Shown here piece after piece: positions 46,429 through 56,513 of a stretch of DNA of 64,000 nt (its first letter is position 1; each line of letters begins with the position of its first letter). The position numbers and the translations under genes were made by a program. The DNA is from Aureimonas altamirensis (GTDB lineage: Bacteria > Pseudomonadota > Alphaproteobacteria > Rhizobiales > Rhizobiaceae), in NCBI RefSeq assembly GCF_023702225.1, contig NZ_JAMQCO010000006.1, positions 172,120-236,119 on the forward strand, read 5' to 3'. The notes beneath the pieces were generated by a model that saw only the letters and a list, made by a program, of their open reading frames with translations, was not told where the DNA came from and ran no database searches.

Positions 46429-47262
46429 TCATCCGGCGCGGCGGTCGGCCAGCGTGACGACGAGCGTCAGGGCAAGCGTCAATGTCGCCGAAAGAGAGCG
46501 GAAGCCGCGGAAGTCGCCTTCGACGACTTCCAGCCAAATATCCGCATGGGCGCATAACGGACTGAAGGGACTGTCTGTAATGGCGACGAGCGGCACGCCC
46601 GCCCCGGCCAGTTTCCGCCCCCAATCCACCGTCACCGGTGCATAGGGGGTAAAGGACACCGCAATCGCCGCATCGCGGGGTGTGGCGAAGGAGATCGTTT
46701 CCGGATCGGTCCCCATGGCCGACCCGACCAGCGTGTTGCGCACGCCCAGATTGCCGAGCGCGTAGCTCATGTACGAGGTAACCGGAAACGAGCGGCGCTG
46801 ACCGACGAGATAAATGGTTTCCGCCTTGGCCAGCAACGCGGCCGCCTTGTCCAGAAGGGCAAGATCCGTGCGCTCGTGAAGGCCGGCCACCGATTTGTTG
46901 GCGGCGGCGCACAGGCCGTCCAGCACGGACCCCGCATCGGATTGCGCAAGTTCGCCGGTGCGCAGCGCCAGCATGCGTTCGTCGTAGTTGGATACGTGGT
47001 TGCGGAGCCTTTCGCGGAACAGCGCCTGCATATCGGTAAAGCCGGCGAAGCCGAGAGCCTGGCCGAAACGCACCAGCGCGGACGGCTGCACGCCGGCCTC
47101 CTCCGCTATGCGCGCCGTGGTGCCCAACGCCACGTCGTCTGGCCGCGCCATCACGAAGCTAGCCACCTGACGCAAGCGTTTCGGCAGCCGGACCTGCCCG
47201 CCGGAAAGACGTTCTTTCAGTTCCGCGAAATTGCGGGGCGGCGTAGCCACGTCGTCGATCAT
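46429..47262 (-). CDS. RpiR-family regulator of inositol catabolism (IolR-like)
   Basis: 277 residues. The N-terminal HTH_6 domain (about 10-85, LGTTARIAEEAGVQPSALVRF) is followed by a SIS sugar-phosphate-binding domain (about 120-265; ETIYLVGQRRSFPVTSYMSY and VAITDSPFSPLCAHADI). RpiR-type IolR represses iol genes in rhizobia and is relieved by a phosphorylated inositol intermediate. It sits between the two iol transcription units and next to two palindromes. Start 47262 gives the usual length; the first 14 codons of the longer frame overlap the operator. Confidence 0.88.
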   Translation of the reverse strand: MIDDVATPPRNFAELKERLSGGQVRLPKRLRQVASFVMARPDDVALGTTARIAEEAGVQPSALVRFGQALGFAGFTDMQALFRERLRNHVSNYDERMLALRTGELAQSDAGSVLDGLCAAANKSVAGLHERTDLALLDKAAALLAKAETIYLVGQRRSFPVTSYMSYALGNLGVRNTLVGSAMGTDPETISFATPRDAAIAVSFTPYAPVTVDWGRKLAGAGVPLVAITDSPFSPLCAHADIWLEVVEGDFRGFRSLSATLTLALTLVVTLADRRAG

Positions 47263-47301
47263 CGAACCCGTTCCGATCCTGCACGCAAAGAATACACGTT
47301 C

Positions 47302-47327
47302 CAATATGTTGCGAAAGTGACATATTG
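47302..47327. promoter_or_regulatory. Operator candidate between rpiR and iolG-like genes
   Basis: CAATATGT at 47302-47309 and ACATATTG at 47320-47327 form an exact 8-base inverted repeat with a 10-base spacer. It lies 40 bases upstream of rpiR and 34 bases upstream of the first dehydrogenase, so it could autoregulate rpiR and control both dehydrogenases. Confidence 0.55.
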
Positions 47328-47360
47328 CTTCTATTTTGCCGGGCGGGGAGGATCAGCAGC

Positions 47361-48458
47361 ATGTCTACGCTCGGCATTGGCCTTGTCGGTACAGGATTCA
47401 TGGGCAAATGCCACGCTCTGGCCTGGAACGCGGTGGCCGCGACCTTTGCAGAGACGCTGCGCCCCCGCCTGGTCCATCTGGCCGAGGCCGAAGCCGACCT
47501 GGCGGGGCGGAAGGCGACGGAGCTTGGTTTCGCCAGGGCGAGCGGCGACTGGCGCGCGCTGATCGACGATCCCGACGTGGACGTCGTCTCGATCGCCGCA
47601 CCTAACCCGCTGCACGCCGACATCGCCATCGCGGCGCTTCAGGCGGGCAAGCACGTCTGGTGCGAGAAGCCGATGGCCACTACACGTGCCGACGCCAAGG
47701 CAATGCGCGATGCCGCCGCGGCAACGGGCCGCGTCGCGGCGCTTGGCTACAACTATATCCAGAATCCGGCGATCCGCCAGATGGAGGCCCTCGTGGAGGG
47801 CGGCGTGATCGGGGCCGTCAATCACGTCCGCCTCGAGATGGACGAGGACTTCATGGCCGACGCGGATGCCCCCTTCGCCTACAAGAACGAAGCGCGTTCG
47901 GGGCATGGCGCGCTGGACGACTTCGCCGTCCATCCGCTGTCGCTTCTCTGGCGGCTGGCCGGGCCGGTATCGGCGGTGATGACGCATCAGGCGCGTCCCT
48001 ACCCAAGCCGCTCGGGCCGACCGGTGGAAACGCACGAGATCGCGACGAGCCTTATGCAACTGGCCAGCGGCGCTTCGGGCCTTTTGGTCGCCAACCGCGC
48101 GGCATGGGGCCGAAAGGGACGGATCGCCATACAGCTTTTCGGATCGCGCGGGACGATGCTCTACGATCAGGAGCGCATGAACGAGTTCCAGCTCTTCACT
48201 CGCGAGGGCCCGGACCCTACGCAAGGCTTCCGCACCATCCTGTCCGGTCCCGTCCATCCGCCCTACGACCGGTTCGTTCCGGCCCCCGGCCATGGGCTGG
48301 GCTTCAACGACCTGAAGGTCATTGAAGCGCATGAGGTGATGGCCGCCATCGAAGGCAAGCCCGCCCGCATTGTGGATTTCGACATGGGCCTTGCCATCGA
48401 GGATACCGTCCACGCCATGGCGCGCTCGCACGCCGAACGCGCCTGGGTCGCCATTTGA
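47361..48458 (+). CDS. Gfo/Idh/MocA-family oxidoreductase in the inositol cluster
   Basis: 365 residues. N-terminal Rossmann motif [15 protein letters not shown], the nicotinamide-site WCEKPMAT, and the catalytic-region His in [12 protein letters not shown]. It probably oxidises an inositol stereoisomer or epimerises inosose alongside the next gene. GGGAGGA precedes ATG 47361. It is divergent from rpiR and 28 bases before the second dehydrogenase. Confidence 0.86.
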   Translation: MSTLGIGLVGTGFMGKCHALAWNAVAATFAETLRPRLVHLAEAEADLAGRKATELGFARASGDWRALIDDPDVDVVSIAAPNPLHADIAIAALQAGKHVWCEKPMATTRADAKAMRDAAAATGRVAALGYNYIQNPAIRQMEALVEGGVIGAVNHVRLEMDEDFMADADAPFAYKNEARSGHGALDDFAVHPLSLLWRLAGPVSAVMTHQARPYPSRSGRPVETHEIATSLMQLASGASGLLVANRAAWGRKGRIAIQLFGSRGTMLYDQERMNEFQLFTREGPDPTQGFRTILSGPVHPPYDRFVPAPGHGLGFNDLKVIEAHEVMAAIEGKPARIVDFDMGLAIEDTVHAMARSHAERAWVAI

Positions 48459-48486
48459 AACTGCATCGAACTCGGATCGGCACACA

Positions 48487-49500
48487 ATGACACTCGATAT
48501 CGGCGTTATCGGAACCGGCGCCATCGGCCGGGAACACATCGCACGGCTGCACGGCAAGCTTGCCGGAGCGCGCGTCGTGGCGTTGCACGACATGGACTCC
48601 GAAAGCTCCAGGGCGGCCGCCGCGGCTCTGTGCCCCGATGCCCGCCTGCACGACAGCGGACAGGCTCTGATATCCGACCCGGCGGTCGAGGCCGTCCTGG
48701 TTGCGTCCTGGGGGCCGAGCCACGAGGAATTCGTGCTGGCCGCGATTGCCGCCGGCAAGCCCGTCTTCTGCGAAAAACCGTTGGCCACGACGGCCGACGC
48801 CTGCCTGCGCATAGTGAAGGCGGAGGTGGCCGCCGGCCGCCCGCTGGTGCAGGTGGGTTTCATGCGCCGCTACGATGCCGGCTACCGGATGCTGAAGGAG
48901 ATCGTCGCGGCCGGACGCATCGGCGCGCCGCTGATGCTGCATTGCGCCCATCGCAACCCGACCGTACCGGCGCACTACACCGGCGACATGGGCATCACCG
49001 ATACCTTCATCCACGAGATAGACGTGCTGCGCTGGCTGGTCGGCGAGGACTATGTATCGGCACAGGTGGTCAAGGGGCGCAGGAGCCGGCATGCGGGGCC
49101 GGACCTGGAAGACCCGTACCTCGTCATCCTCAAGACGGTATCGGGCGTCGTCATCGACACGGAAATCTTCGTGAACTGCCAGTTCGGCTACGACATCCAG
49201 TGCCAGGTGGTGGGCGAGGACGGAACAGCCAGCCTGCCGGAGCCGCCCGCCGTGCCGATGCGGCAGGCGTCGATGGCTTCCAGCGCCATCATGATGGATT
49301 GGAAACTGCGCTTCATCGACTCCTACGATGTCGAATTGCAGGAATGGGTAAACGCCACGCGCCAAGGCCGCGTGACCGGCCCGACGGCATGGGACGGGTA
49401 CTTCGCTGCAGTCACATCGGATGCCTGCGTGGAGGCCAAGAAGACGGGGCAGATCGTGGCGATCGAAGCGGTCGAGGCTCCGGATTTCTACCGGACGTAG
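48487..49500 (+). CDS. iolG: Inositol 2-dehydrogenase IolG
   Basis: 337 residues, the usual IolG length. Rossmann [21 protein letters not shown] with the catalytic Lys, and the D-x3-H pair in [15 protein letters not shown] are as in myo-inositol 2-dehydrogenases (EC 1.1.1.18), the first catabolic step to 2-keto-myo-inositol. It is preceded by a second, more divergent paralogue in the same operon, so stereoisomer specificity is divided in an unknown way. Confidence 0.88.
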   Translation: MTLDIGVIGTGAIGREHIARLHGKLAGARVVALHDMDSESSRAAAAALCPDARLHDSGQALISDPAVEAVLVASWGPSHEEFVLAAIAAGKPVFCEKPLATTADACLRIVKAEVAAGRPLVQVGFMRRYDAGYRMLKEIVAAGRIGAPLMLHCAHRNPTVPAHYTGDMGITDTFIHEIDVLRWLVGEDYVSAQVVKGRRSRHAGPDLEDPYLVILKTVSGVVIDTEIFVNCQFGYDIQCQVVGEDGTASLPEPPAVPMRQASMASSAIMMDWKLRFIDSYDVELQEWVNATRQGRVTGPTAWDGYFAAVTSDACVEAKKTGQIVAIEAVEAPDFYRT

Positions 49501-49557
49501 AGGCTCGACACGGCATCGACGACCCATTAGGAGTGATGTCCTTCGGACCTGATTCCT

Positions 49558-51069
49558 ATGGAAAATTCATTGTCCATGACATTCGACGATGCCGGACGCA
49601 GGCGGCTTGAAGCGCAGAAGCGCCTGGGCTTCATGTTCGACAGCGCGCCGAGCTTCATGGCGCTGCTGAGCGGGCCGGAGCATATATTCGAGATCGCCAA
49701 TCCCGCCTATCTCGCCATCGTCGGCGACAGGCCCATCATCGGGCTGCGGGTGGCCGACGCCCTGCCCGATGCGGCGGCGCAGGGCTATGTCGAAATCCTC
49801 GACCGTGTGTACGAAAGTGCCCTGCCCTACAGCACATCGGGTTCCCACTTCCGTCGGCAGGGACACCCGGGCGGGCCGGTCGTCGATCTGTACCTGGATT
49901 TCGTGTTCCAGCCGATGATCGACGACAACGGACTTGTGGAGGGAATATTCGTCGAGGGCTTCGATGTCACCGCCCGCGTGCTCCAGGTCAAGCGGCAGGA
50001 CGCCCTGATCGAACTCGGCGACCGGATCCGCGACCTCGACGAGGTGCCGGTGATCGCGCAGACCGCCGCCGAAATCGTCGCCCGCGTGATCGGCGCTTCA
50101 CGCGCGGGGTTCGGCACCGTCGATGCGGCCCGCGAGACCGTTCTGATGCATCCCAACTGGTGTGCCGAAGGCGTGGAGCCCGTTACCGGCCTGCACCATT
50201 TCCGCGACTACGGGTCGTTCATCGAAGACCTGAAGGCAGGGCGCCCCGTCATCATAGGCGATGTCGCAAAGGATCCCCGCACCCGCGATTCCGCCGAGGC
50301 GCTGCACGCCATCGGCATCAGCGTTCTCGTCAACGTACCGATCCTGGAGCACGGCGTGCTGGACCTGGTCGTCTTTGCCCATTATCCGCAAGCGCGCGAG
50401 CTTTCGAACGAGGATCTGGATTTCATCCGTCAGGTCGGCGACAGGGCCCAGGCCTCCATCAGCCGCGCCGGTGCGCGCCGCCATCAGAACGTACTCAACC
50501 AGGAACTCAGCCACAGGCTGAAGAATACGCTGGCCATGGTGCAGGCCATCGCCTCGCGGACGCTGAAGGGATTGGCGGACGAGCCTGCGGTCCATATCTT
50601 CATGCAGCGGCTTCACGCGCTCGCTTCCGCGCACAACGTTCTTTTGCAACAGAACTGGTCGGGCGCACCGGTGGCCGACGTCGTGGGCTCTGCCCTCGCC
50701 AGCATGGAGGCGGTGGACCGCCTGGACATAGAGGGGCCGCCGCTGCACCTGGGCTCGCGCGTCGCCCTGTCGATGTCGCTGCTGCTCCACGAACTCGGAA
50801 CCAACGCGCTGAAATACGGCGCCCTGTCCAACAGCGACGGCACGGTAGAGATTCGCTGGTGGACGGAGGTCCGGGACGGGGTCGACAGCTTCGTCTTTCG
50901 CTGGACCGAGAAAGGCGGGCCCGGCGTTTCGGCCCGAACGGGGCGTGGCTTCGGCTCCCGCCTGATCGAGATGGGGCTGATGGGCAGTGGCCACGCGGAG
51001 ATGGATTTCCGGCCCGGGGGCCTCGTCGCCGAACTGACGGCTCCTCTGGAGCGGATCGGCGACATGTAG
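49558..51069 (+). CDS. Soluble HWE-family sensor histidine kinase (PAS-GAF-HWE)
   Basis: 503 residues, no membrane span. PAS-like domain (about 20-140), GAF domain (about 150-305, ILEHGVLDLVVFAHYP), then an HWE kinase: phospho-acceptor H319 in ELSHRLKNTLAMVQAIASR, N-box HELGTNALKYGALS and the WTE of FRWTEKGGPG that gives the family its name. HWE kinases are common in alphaproteobacteria and often feed PhyR/general-stress or single-domain response regulators. None is adjacent. It lies 57 bases after iolG, but a functional link is not shown. Confidence 0.9.
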   Translation: MENSLSMTFDDAGRRRLEAQKRLGFMFDSAPSFMALLSGPEHIFEIANPAYLAIVGDRPIIGLRVADALPDAAAQGYVEILDRVYESALPYSTSGSHFRRQGHPGGPVVDLYLDFVFQPMIDDNGLVEGIFVEGFDVTARVLQVKRQDALIELGDRIRDLDEVPVIAQTAAEIVARVIGASRAGFGTVDAARETVLMHPNWCAEGVEPVTGLHHFRDYGSFIEDLKAGRPVIIGDVAKDPRTRDSAEALHAIGISVLVNVPILEHGVLDLVVFAHYPQARELSNEDLDFIRQVGDRAQASISRAGARRHQNVLNQELSHRLKNTLAMVQAIASRTLKGLADEPAVHIFMQRLHALASAHNVLLQQNWSGAPVADVVGSALASMEAVDRLDIEGPPLHLGSRVALSMSLLLHELGTNALKYGALSNSDGTVEIRWWTEVRDGVDSFVFRWTEKGGPGVSARTGRGFGSRLIEMGLMGSGHAEMDFRPGGLVAELTAPLERIGDM

Positions 51070-51080
51070 CCCGGCTGGCG

Positions 51081-52292
51081 TCAGGCCGTTTCGAGGTTGC
51101 CGGGCACCGCGTGCCGGTCGTCCACGGCCGCGAGGGCGAATGCTATGGAAGCTTCCAACAGAACGGCATCGACATCGGGATAGACCTGAAATGGAATGTC
51201 GGCGCCGACTCCTTCGATGGCGCTGAGCGCGATGGCCTGTCTGATGGATGGTTCGATGAGATCCATCGCATGCGCGCCCGAGCCGACGAAGGCGACCGGC
51301 AGAGGGTCGATAAGCGTGAACAGGCGGCCGAGGCCGTAGCCCAGCGCTTCGCCTGCCCGCTCGAAGGCAGCGCGCGCGCGCATGTCACCGGCACGGGCGG
51401 AATCCGCCAGCGCCTGCATCTCCACGTCGCTGACGCGGCGCGAAAGCCCCTTGCCGGCTTCTTCGCCCGTTGCGGCGCGCAGGATGGCGTAATCGCCGGC
51501 ATAGGCCTCGATGCACCCCGCGTTGCCGCAGCGGCACGGCGCGCCGCCCGGAATATGGTTCATGTGGCCGAATTCCACCGCCGATGAATGAGAGCCGCGA
51601 AACGTCGTGCCCCCGAGGCGCAGGCCCATGCCGACGCCGAAGCCGATGAAAAGTGTCGCGAAATCGCGCATGACACCTCCGCCCGACCAGCGGAAGCGCT
51701 CGGGCATGAGGCCGCAATCGTTCATCACCACGACCGGAGCGCCGAGGCGGTCGCGCAGCGGGCCGCCGAGGTCAATTTCGCGCGTGCCGACGATGGGCGA
51801 CCACAGAAGACGCCTGCTTTCGGCATCGCAAACGCCCTGCGCCGCAACGACGACCAGCTTCAGCGGGCCCCCCGCCGTATCGGCGATGGCCGTCGCCGCC
51901 AGCCCGGCGACAAGCTCGACCAGCCCTGTCCCGTCCATGGCCATCAGGTCCGCGGACGTGTGACGCGTGGCAAGGACGGACCCCGCATAATCGGCCACGG
52001 ATACGGAAACCTCGCCGACCGCGATCTTGACCGCCGCGATACGGGCCGCGCCGGCATCGACGCTCAGCTCGATTTCGGGTCTGCCCCGGCGCGCGCCCTG
52101 CTGCAACGCCAGGCTCTCCTTCAACAGCCCCTCGCGGACGAGATCTGTGGCAATGGCCGCCGCGCCGGACATGGACAGGCCGGTCTCCGCCGACAGGCGG
52201 CGGCGGGTAGAGCGTTGCCACCGCCGCACATGCTCCAGCGCGATACGCCGGTTCTGACGCCTGACGGCCTCGGAATCCGCCTTCGGCAACAT
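51081..52292 (-). CDS. ROK-family transcriptional repressor (NagC/XylR type)
   Basis: 403 residues. N-terminal MarR-like helix-turn-helix (about 15-75), then a ROK fold with the zinc signature CRCGNAGCIEAYAG (about 257-270). The phosphate loop DxGGT expected in ROK kinases is replaced by AAVKIAVGEVSVSV, so it should bind sugar without phosphorylating it. GGGGGAGGAAA precedes ATG 52292. It is divergent from the XylF-like transporter operon, the likely target. Confidence 0.9.
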   Translation of the reverse strand: MLPKADSEAVRRQNRRIALEHVRRWQRSTRRRLSAETGLSMSGAAAIATDLVREGLLKESLALQQGARRGRPEIELSVDAGAARIAAVKIAVGEVSVSVADYAGSVLATRHTSADLMAMDGTGLVELVAGLAATAIADTAGGPLKLVVVAAQGVCDAESRRLLWSPIVGTREIDLGGPLRDRLGAPVVVMNDCGLMPERFRWSGGGVMRDFATLFIGFGVGMGLRLGGTTFRGSHSSAVEFGHMNHIPGGAPCRCGNAGCIEAYAGDYAILRAATGEEAGKGLSRRVSDVEMQALADSARAGDMRARAAFERAGEALGYGLGRLFTLIDPLPVAFVGSGAHAMDLIEPSIRQAIALSAIEGVGADIPFQVYPDVDAVLLEASIAFALAAVDDRHAVPGNLETA

Positions 52293-52371
52293 GCTGTTTC
52301 CTCCCCCTGCCACGGCCCGCACTCTCAAGGGTGCTTGCGCGCAAGTTGACACAGGCTGAATAGTCTGTCAG

Positions 52372-52396
52372 CTTTTTTCCGCGCCGTGGAAAAAAG
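52372..52396. promoter_or_regulatory. Perfect inverted repeat upstream of the xylF-like gene
   Basis: CTTTTTTCC and GGAAAAAAG form 9-base perfect arms around a 7-base spacer, 66 bases before the binding-protein start and 20-30 bases after a TTGACA hexamer (52346-52351). ROK repressors bind AT-rich palindromes of this kind. A leader hairpin is the alternative. Confidence 0.55.
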
Positions 52397-52462
52397 GCGT
52401 GACGAGGTGGGAAACTCGTCGGGAGAGGTTCGCCGCCGGATCGGGCGGCATGGGAGGATCAG

Positions 52463-53506
52463 ATGAAAACCATTCGTATCGCGCTTGGCTGCGCGGCGCT
52501 TTCCCTTGTGCTGGGCTCGGTCGCTTCGGCCCAGGAGGGCAAGACCGTGGGCGTATCGTGGTCCAATTTCCAGGAAGAGCGCTGGAAGGTCGACGAGGCC
52601 GCCATCAAGGAGGCGCTGGAAAAGGCCGGCGCCAAGTACATTTCTGCCGACGCGCAGTCTTCGGCGGCCAAGCAGTTGACGGACGTCGAAAGCCTGCTTA
52701 GCCAGGGCGCGGACGCGCTGATCGTTCTGGCGCAGGATTCCAGCGCCATCGGCCCGGCGGTGCAGCGCGCGGTCGACGAAGGCATTCCGGTAATCGCCTA
52801 CGACCGGCTGATCGAGAATCCGGACGCGTTCTATATCACCTTCGACAATGTCGAGGTTGGCCGCATCCAGGCCCGCGAGGTCGAGAAGGTTGCCCCGACC
52901 GGCAATTACGTCTTCATCAAGGGCAGCTCCGCCGATCCGAACGCCGACTTCCTGTTTTCCGGCGCGATGGAAGTCTTGAAGCCGAAGATCGACTCCGGCG
53001 AGATCGTCAATGTCGGGGAAGCCTATACCGACGGCTGGTTGCCCGAGAACGCCCAGGCCAACATGGAGCAGTTCCTGACGGCCAACAACAACGAGGTCGC
53101 GGCCGTTGTCGCCGCCAATGACGGCACGGCCGGCGGCGCCATCGCCGCATTGGAAGCGCAGGGCCTTGCAGGTTCCGTGCCGGTGTCCGGGCAGGATGCC
53201 GACCATGCCGCGCTCAACCGCATCGCACGCGGCACGCAGACGGTCTCGGTCTGGAAGGATTCCCGCGAACTGGGGCGCGAGGCGACCGAGATCGCCCTTC
53301 AGCTCGCCGACGGCACCGGCATGGCCGATATTGAAGGCGCAACCACCTTCAACGGCGGTCCGAACGGCGTGGAGATGAATTCGCTCTTCCTGACGCCGGT
53401 CGCGATCACGAAGGAGAACCTCGGCACCATCATCGACTCCGGCTGGGTATCCAAGGACGTCGTTTGCCAGGGCGTTGCCGCCGGGTCCGTGCCGGCCTGC
53501 GACTGA
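52463..53506 (+). CDS. xylF: XylF-like sugar ABC transporter substrate-binding protein
   Basis: 347 residues. Signal peptide to VASAQ (about 24), then [53 protein letters not shown] and [19 protein letters not shown], which align closely with D-xylose-binding XylF. The transported sugar is probably D-xylose or a similar pentose, but no xylose isomerase or kinase gene is present in the window. AGGATC precedes the ATG. It is first in a binding protein-permease-ATPase-dehydrogenase operon. Confidence 0.87.
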   Translation: MKTIRIALGCAALSLVLGSVASAQEGKTVGVSWSNFQEERWKVDEAAIKEALEKAGAKYISADAQSSAAKQLTDVESLLSQGADALIVLAQDSSAIGPAVQRAVDEGIPVIAYDRLIENPDAFYITFDNVEVGRIQAREVEKVAPTGNYVFIKGSSADPNADFLFSGAMEVLKPKIDSGEIVNVGEAYTDGWLPENAQANMEQFLTANNNEVAAVVAANDGTAGGAIAALEAQGLAGSVPVSGQDADHAALNRIARGTQTVSVWKDSRELGREATEIALQLADGTGMADIEGATTFNGGPNGVEMNSLFLTPVAITKENLGTIIDSGWVSKDVVCQGVAAGSVPACD

Positions 53507-53547
53507 GCCGGCCGCCTTCGGTAGCACGCAACGAGGAGTCCGATCGC

Positions 53548-54849
53548 ATGTCCGATGCAACAGTGGAGCGCCGCCATGATGGCGGCGCCGGATTGCCGAC
53601 GCGCGCGCTGCGCGCCACGGAGGTGGATACGCGCATGCTCGGCATGCTCGGTGCGCTTCTGGTCATCTGGCTGGTCTTTCACGTCCTGTCGGGTGGCATC
53701 TTCCTGACGCCGCGCAATCTGTGGAATTTGTCCGTGCAGACTGCGTCCGTCGCCGTGATGGCGACGGGCATGGTGCTGGTGATCGTGACACGCAACATCG
53801 ACCTTTCGGTCGGCTCGATCCTCGGCTTCACAGGCATGATCATGGCGGTGACGCAGGTGCAGTACCTGCCGCCGCTCCTGGGCTTCGAAGCGCCGTTCAA
53901 CTGGTTCATCGCCAGCCTTGCAGGCGTGGCGGTGGGTGTCGCGATCGGCGGCCTGCAAGGCGTCATCATCGCCTATGCCGGTGTGCCGGCCTTCATCGTT
54001 ACGCTGGGCGGTCTGCTCGTCTGGCGCGGCGGAGCATGGTGGCTCACATCCGGAAAGACGGTCGCACCGATGGATTCCACGTTCCGCCTGATGGGCGGCG
54101 GAGCGGACGGCTCTCTCGGCGAAACATGGACCTGGGTCATCGCTGCCCTCGCCTGCACCATCGTCTGCATCTCGTTTCTTGCCGGCCGCCGCCGTCGCCG
54201 CCGCTTCAACTTCCAGCAACGGCCCGTGTGGGCGGAGCTGCTGCTCGGCGGCATCGCCTGCGGCGGCATCCTGGCCAGCGCCGCGGTGCTGAATGCCTAC
54301 AAGTGGCCATCCGCGATCGCGAACCGGTATGCTCAGGCCAATGGCATCGCCGTTCCGGATGGCGGCCTGTCCATCGGCTACGGCATCGCCATTCCGGTGC
54401 TGATCGCCGTCGTGGTCGGCATCGTCATGACCTTCGTGACGACACGCACCCGCTTCGGCCGCTACGTCTTCGCCATCGGCGGCAACCCGGAAGCCGCGGA
54501 ACTGGCCGGCATCAACACCCGCTGGGTGCTGACCAAGGTCTTCATGCTGATGGGGGGGCTTGCCGCCCTCGGCGCGATGATATCCACCGCGCGGCTCAAC
54601 GCGGCCACCAATGCGCAGGGCACGCTCGACGAACTGTACGTCATCGCAGCGGCGGTGATCGGCGGGACATCGCTCGCCGGCGGCGTCGGCACGGTGGCCG
54701 GCGCGATGATCGGAGCGGTCGTGATGCAATCGCTTCAATCGGGAATGGTCTTGCTGGGGATCGATTCGCCTTTGCAGGCGATCATCGTCGGCATCGTTCT
54801 CGTCATCGCAGTCTGGATCGACGGCATCTACCGCAGGAGGACGGCATGA
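53548..54849 (+). CDS. xylH: XylH-like sugar ABC transporter permease
   Basis: 433 residues, about eleven spans, with [37 protein letters not shown] and the coupling loop [19 protein letters not shown]. The length and the arginine-rich central loop ([13 protein letters not shown], about residue 210) are as in XylH rather than RbsC. ATG 53548 follows GAGGAG. The stop overlaps the ATPase start (ATGA). Confidence 0.88.
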   Translation: MSDATVERRHDGGAGLPTRALRATEVDTRMLGMLGALLVIWLVFHVLSGGIFLTPRNLWNLSVQTASVAVMATGMVLVIVTRNIDLSVGSILGFTGMIMAVTQVQYLPPLLGFEAPFNWFIASLAGVAVGVAIGGLQGVIIAYAGVPAFIVTLGGLLVWRGGAWWLTSGKTVAPMDSTFRLMGGGADGSLGETWTWVIAALACTIVCISFLAGRRRRRRFNFQQRPVWAELLLGGIACGGILASAAVLNAYKWPSAIANRYAQANGIAVPDGGLSIGYGIAIPVLIAVVVGIVMTFVTTRTRFGRYVFAIGGNPEAAELAGINTRWVLTKVFMLMGGLAALGAMISTARLNAATNAQGTLDELYVIAAAVIGGTSLAGGVGTVAGAMIGAVVMQSLQSGMVLLGIDSPLQAIIVGIVLVIAVWIDGIYRRRTA

Positions 54850-55685
54850 TCGCAACGACGATCGAGGATATCGCCGACCATGGGCGCGGCGTTTCGGACG
54901 CCATCGACCGTACCGGCGCGCCGCTCGTGGCGATGGAGGACATATCCATCGCCTTCGGCGGCATCCATGCGGTGGAGCGCGCCTCGGTAGATCTGTATCC
55001 GGGCGAGGTCGTGGCACTGCTTGGGCACAATGGCGCCGGCAAATCGACGCTCATCAAGATCCTGTCCGGGGCGTACCGGCGCGACAGCGGCGATATACGG
55101 GTCAGTGGCGATGCTGCATCCATCGCCAATCCGCGCGATGCCAAGGCGTATGGAATCGAGACGATCTACCAGACGCTGGCGCTGGCCGACAATGTCGATG
55201 CGGCGGCCAATCTGTTCCTCGGCCGGGAGATCATGACGCCCTGGGGCACGCTGGACGATGCGGCCATGGAGGCCGAGGCCCGCAAGGTCATGGGACGCCT
55301 GAACCCGAATTTCCGTCGGTTCAAGGAGCCGGTGAAGGCGTTGTCCGGCGGACAGCGCCAGTCGGTCGCCATCGCGCGGGCCATCCTGTTCAACGCCCGC
55401 ATCCTCATCATGGACGAGCCGACGGCCGCGCTCGGGCCGCAGGAGACCGCGCAGGTGGGCGAACTCGTCAAGGAACTGAAGAAGGACGGTATCGGCATCT
55501 TCCTCATCAGCCACGACCTGCACGACGTGTTCGACCTTGCCGACCGTGTCGTCGTCATGAAGAACGGCAAGGTCGTGGGAGAGGCGCTGACCTGCGATGT
55601 CACCAAGGACGAGGTGCTGGGGATGATCATCCTGGGCAAATGCCCGCCGGGCGCGACGCCGGGCCCCGGCGCGATGGCGGATTGA
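54846..55685 (+). CDS. Single-domain sugar ABC transporter ATP-binding protein
   Basis: 279 residues: Walker [10 protein letters not shown], signature LSGGQRQ, Walker B ILIMDEP, switch SHDLHDVF. It has one NBD, not the two of E. coli XylG, as usual for alphaproteobacterial sugar importers, and so should act as a homodimer. An unstructured 25-residue N-terminus and a Pro/Gly/Ala tail flank the domain. The ATG overlaps the permease stop. The SDR gene follows after 17 bases. Confidence 0.88.
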   Translation: MIATTIEDIADHGRGVSDAIDRTGAPLVAMEDISIAFGGIHAVERASVDLYPGEVVALLGHNGAGKSTLIKILSGAYRRDSGDIRVSGDAASIANPRDAKAYGIETIYQTLALADNVDAAANLFLGREIMTPWGTLDDAAMEAEARKVMGRLNPNFRRFKEPVKALSGGQRQSVAIARAILFNARILIMDEPTAALGPQETAQVGELVKELKKDGIGIFLISHDLHDVFDLADRVVVMKNGKVVGEALTCDVTKDEVLGMIILGKCPPGATPGPGAMAD

Positions 55686-55702
55686 GAAAGAGGCTTGTCA
55701 TC

Positions 55703-56464
55703 ATGAGCAGACTTGCAGTCGTTACCGGCGGCAATACCGGCATCGGCCGTTACCTCGTCACGGCGTTGGCCGGCGCGGGATACGACGTCGCCTTTTCCTG
55801 GATCGACCGGCCCGAAATGGCCGACAGCCTCGTCGCCGAGGTGGAGGCCTGCGGCCGTCGCGGCTTCGGACGCAAGTGCGATGTCGGGCAGGAAGCGGAT
55901 GTCGTCTCCTTCTACGATGCGGTGGTGGAGTGGGCCGGCACGGCCCCGCATCTGCTGGTCAACAATGCCGGCGTGCAAACCTGGGGCCCATTGCTGGAGA
56001 CGACGTCGGATGATTGGGACATGGTCCTGCGCACCAACGTCAAGGGGGCATTCCTGAACACGCGCGAGGCCGGCAAGAAGATGATCGCTGGCGGCATCGC
56101 CGGCTCGATCGTCAACATCGGATCCGGCTGCAACAAGCTGGCCTTCGCCAACCTGGTCGCCTACACGGCGTCCAAGGGCGGCATCGAGCAGTTCACGAAA
56201 GTCTCCGCCGTGGAGCTTGGCCGTTACGGCATCCGCGTCAATTGCGTGGCGCCGGGTGCGATCCTGAACGAACGGACCGCGGCGGAAACGGGCGACTATG
56301 CCGGAAGCTGGGGCGCCATCACGCCGCTTGGCCGGGTGGGGACGGTGGAGGACATCGCGGGGCCGGTGCTCTTCTTCGCCAGCGACGCCGCGGGCTTCGT
56401 AACCGGGCAGACGCTCTGGGTGGACGGCGGCGTCTTCACGCAGGCAAATTTCCCGCGCTATTGA
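55703..56464 (+). CDS. Short-chain dehydrogenase/reductase (SDR)
   Basis: 253 residues. The cofactor motif TGGNTGIG, structural NNAG, catalytic Ser in NIGSGC and YTASK give a complete classical SDR active site. Location at the end of the sugar-import operon suggests a sugar 1-dehydrogenase that starts an oxidative route, though the sequence does not fix the substrate. AAAGAGG precedes the ATG. It converges on the bhc operon, whose bhcD ends 50 bases away. Confidence 0.86.
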   Translation: MSRLAVVTGGNTGIGRYLVTALAGAGYDVAFSWIDRPEMADSLVAEVEACGRRGFGRKCDVGQEADVVSFYDAVVEWAGTAPHLLVNNAGVQTWGPLLETTSDDWDMVLRTNVKGAFLNTREAGKKMIAGGIAGSIVNIGSGCNKLAFANLVAYTASKGGIEQFTKVSAVELGRYGIRVNCVAPGAILNERTAAETGDYAGSWGAITPLGRVGTVEDIAGPVLFFASDAAGFVTGQTLWVDGGVFTQANFPRY

Positions 56465-56478
56465 GCGCCACGGAAGCT

Positions 56479-56508
56479 GCGGCCGCACGTCCCACGCCGC
56501 GCGGCCGC
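56479..56508. terminator. GC-rich hairpin between convergent SDR and bhcD genes
   Basis: Two copies of GCGGCCGC (56479-56486 and 56501-56508) are 14 bases apart; being palindromic they pair as a strong 8-base stem. There is no following T-run, so this is a weak terminator candidate only, placed where a bidirectional terminator would be expected. Confidence 0.3.
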
Positions 56509-56513
56509 GCCCA

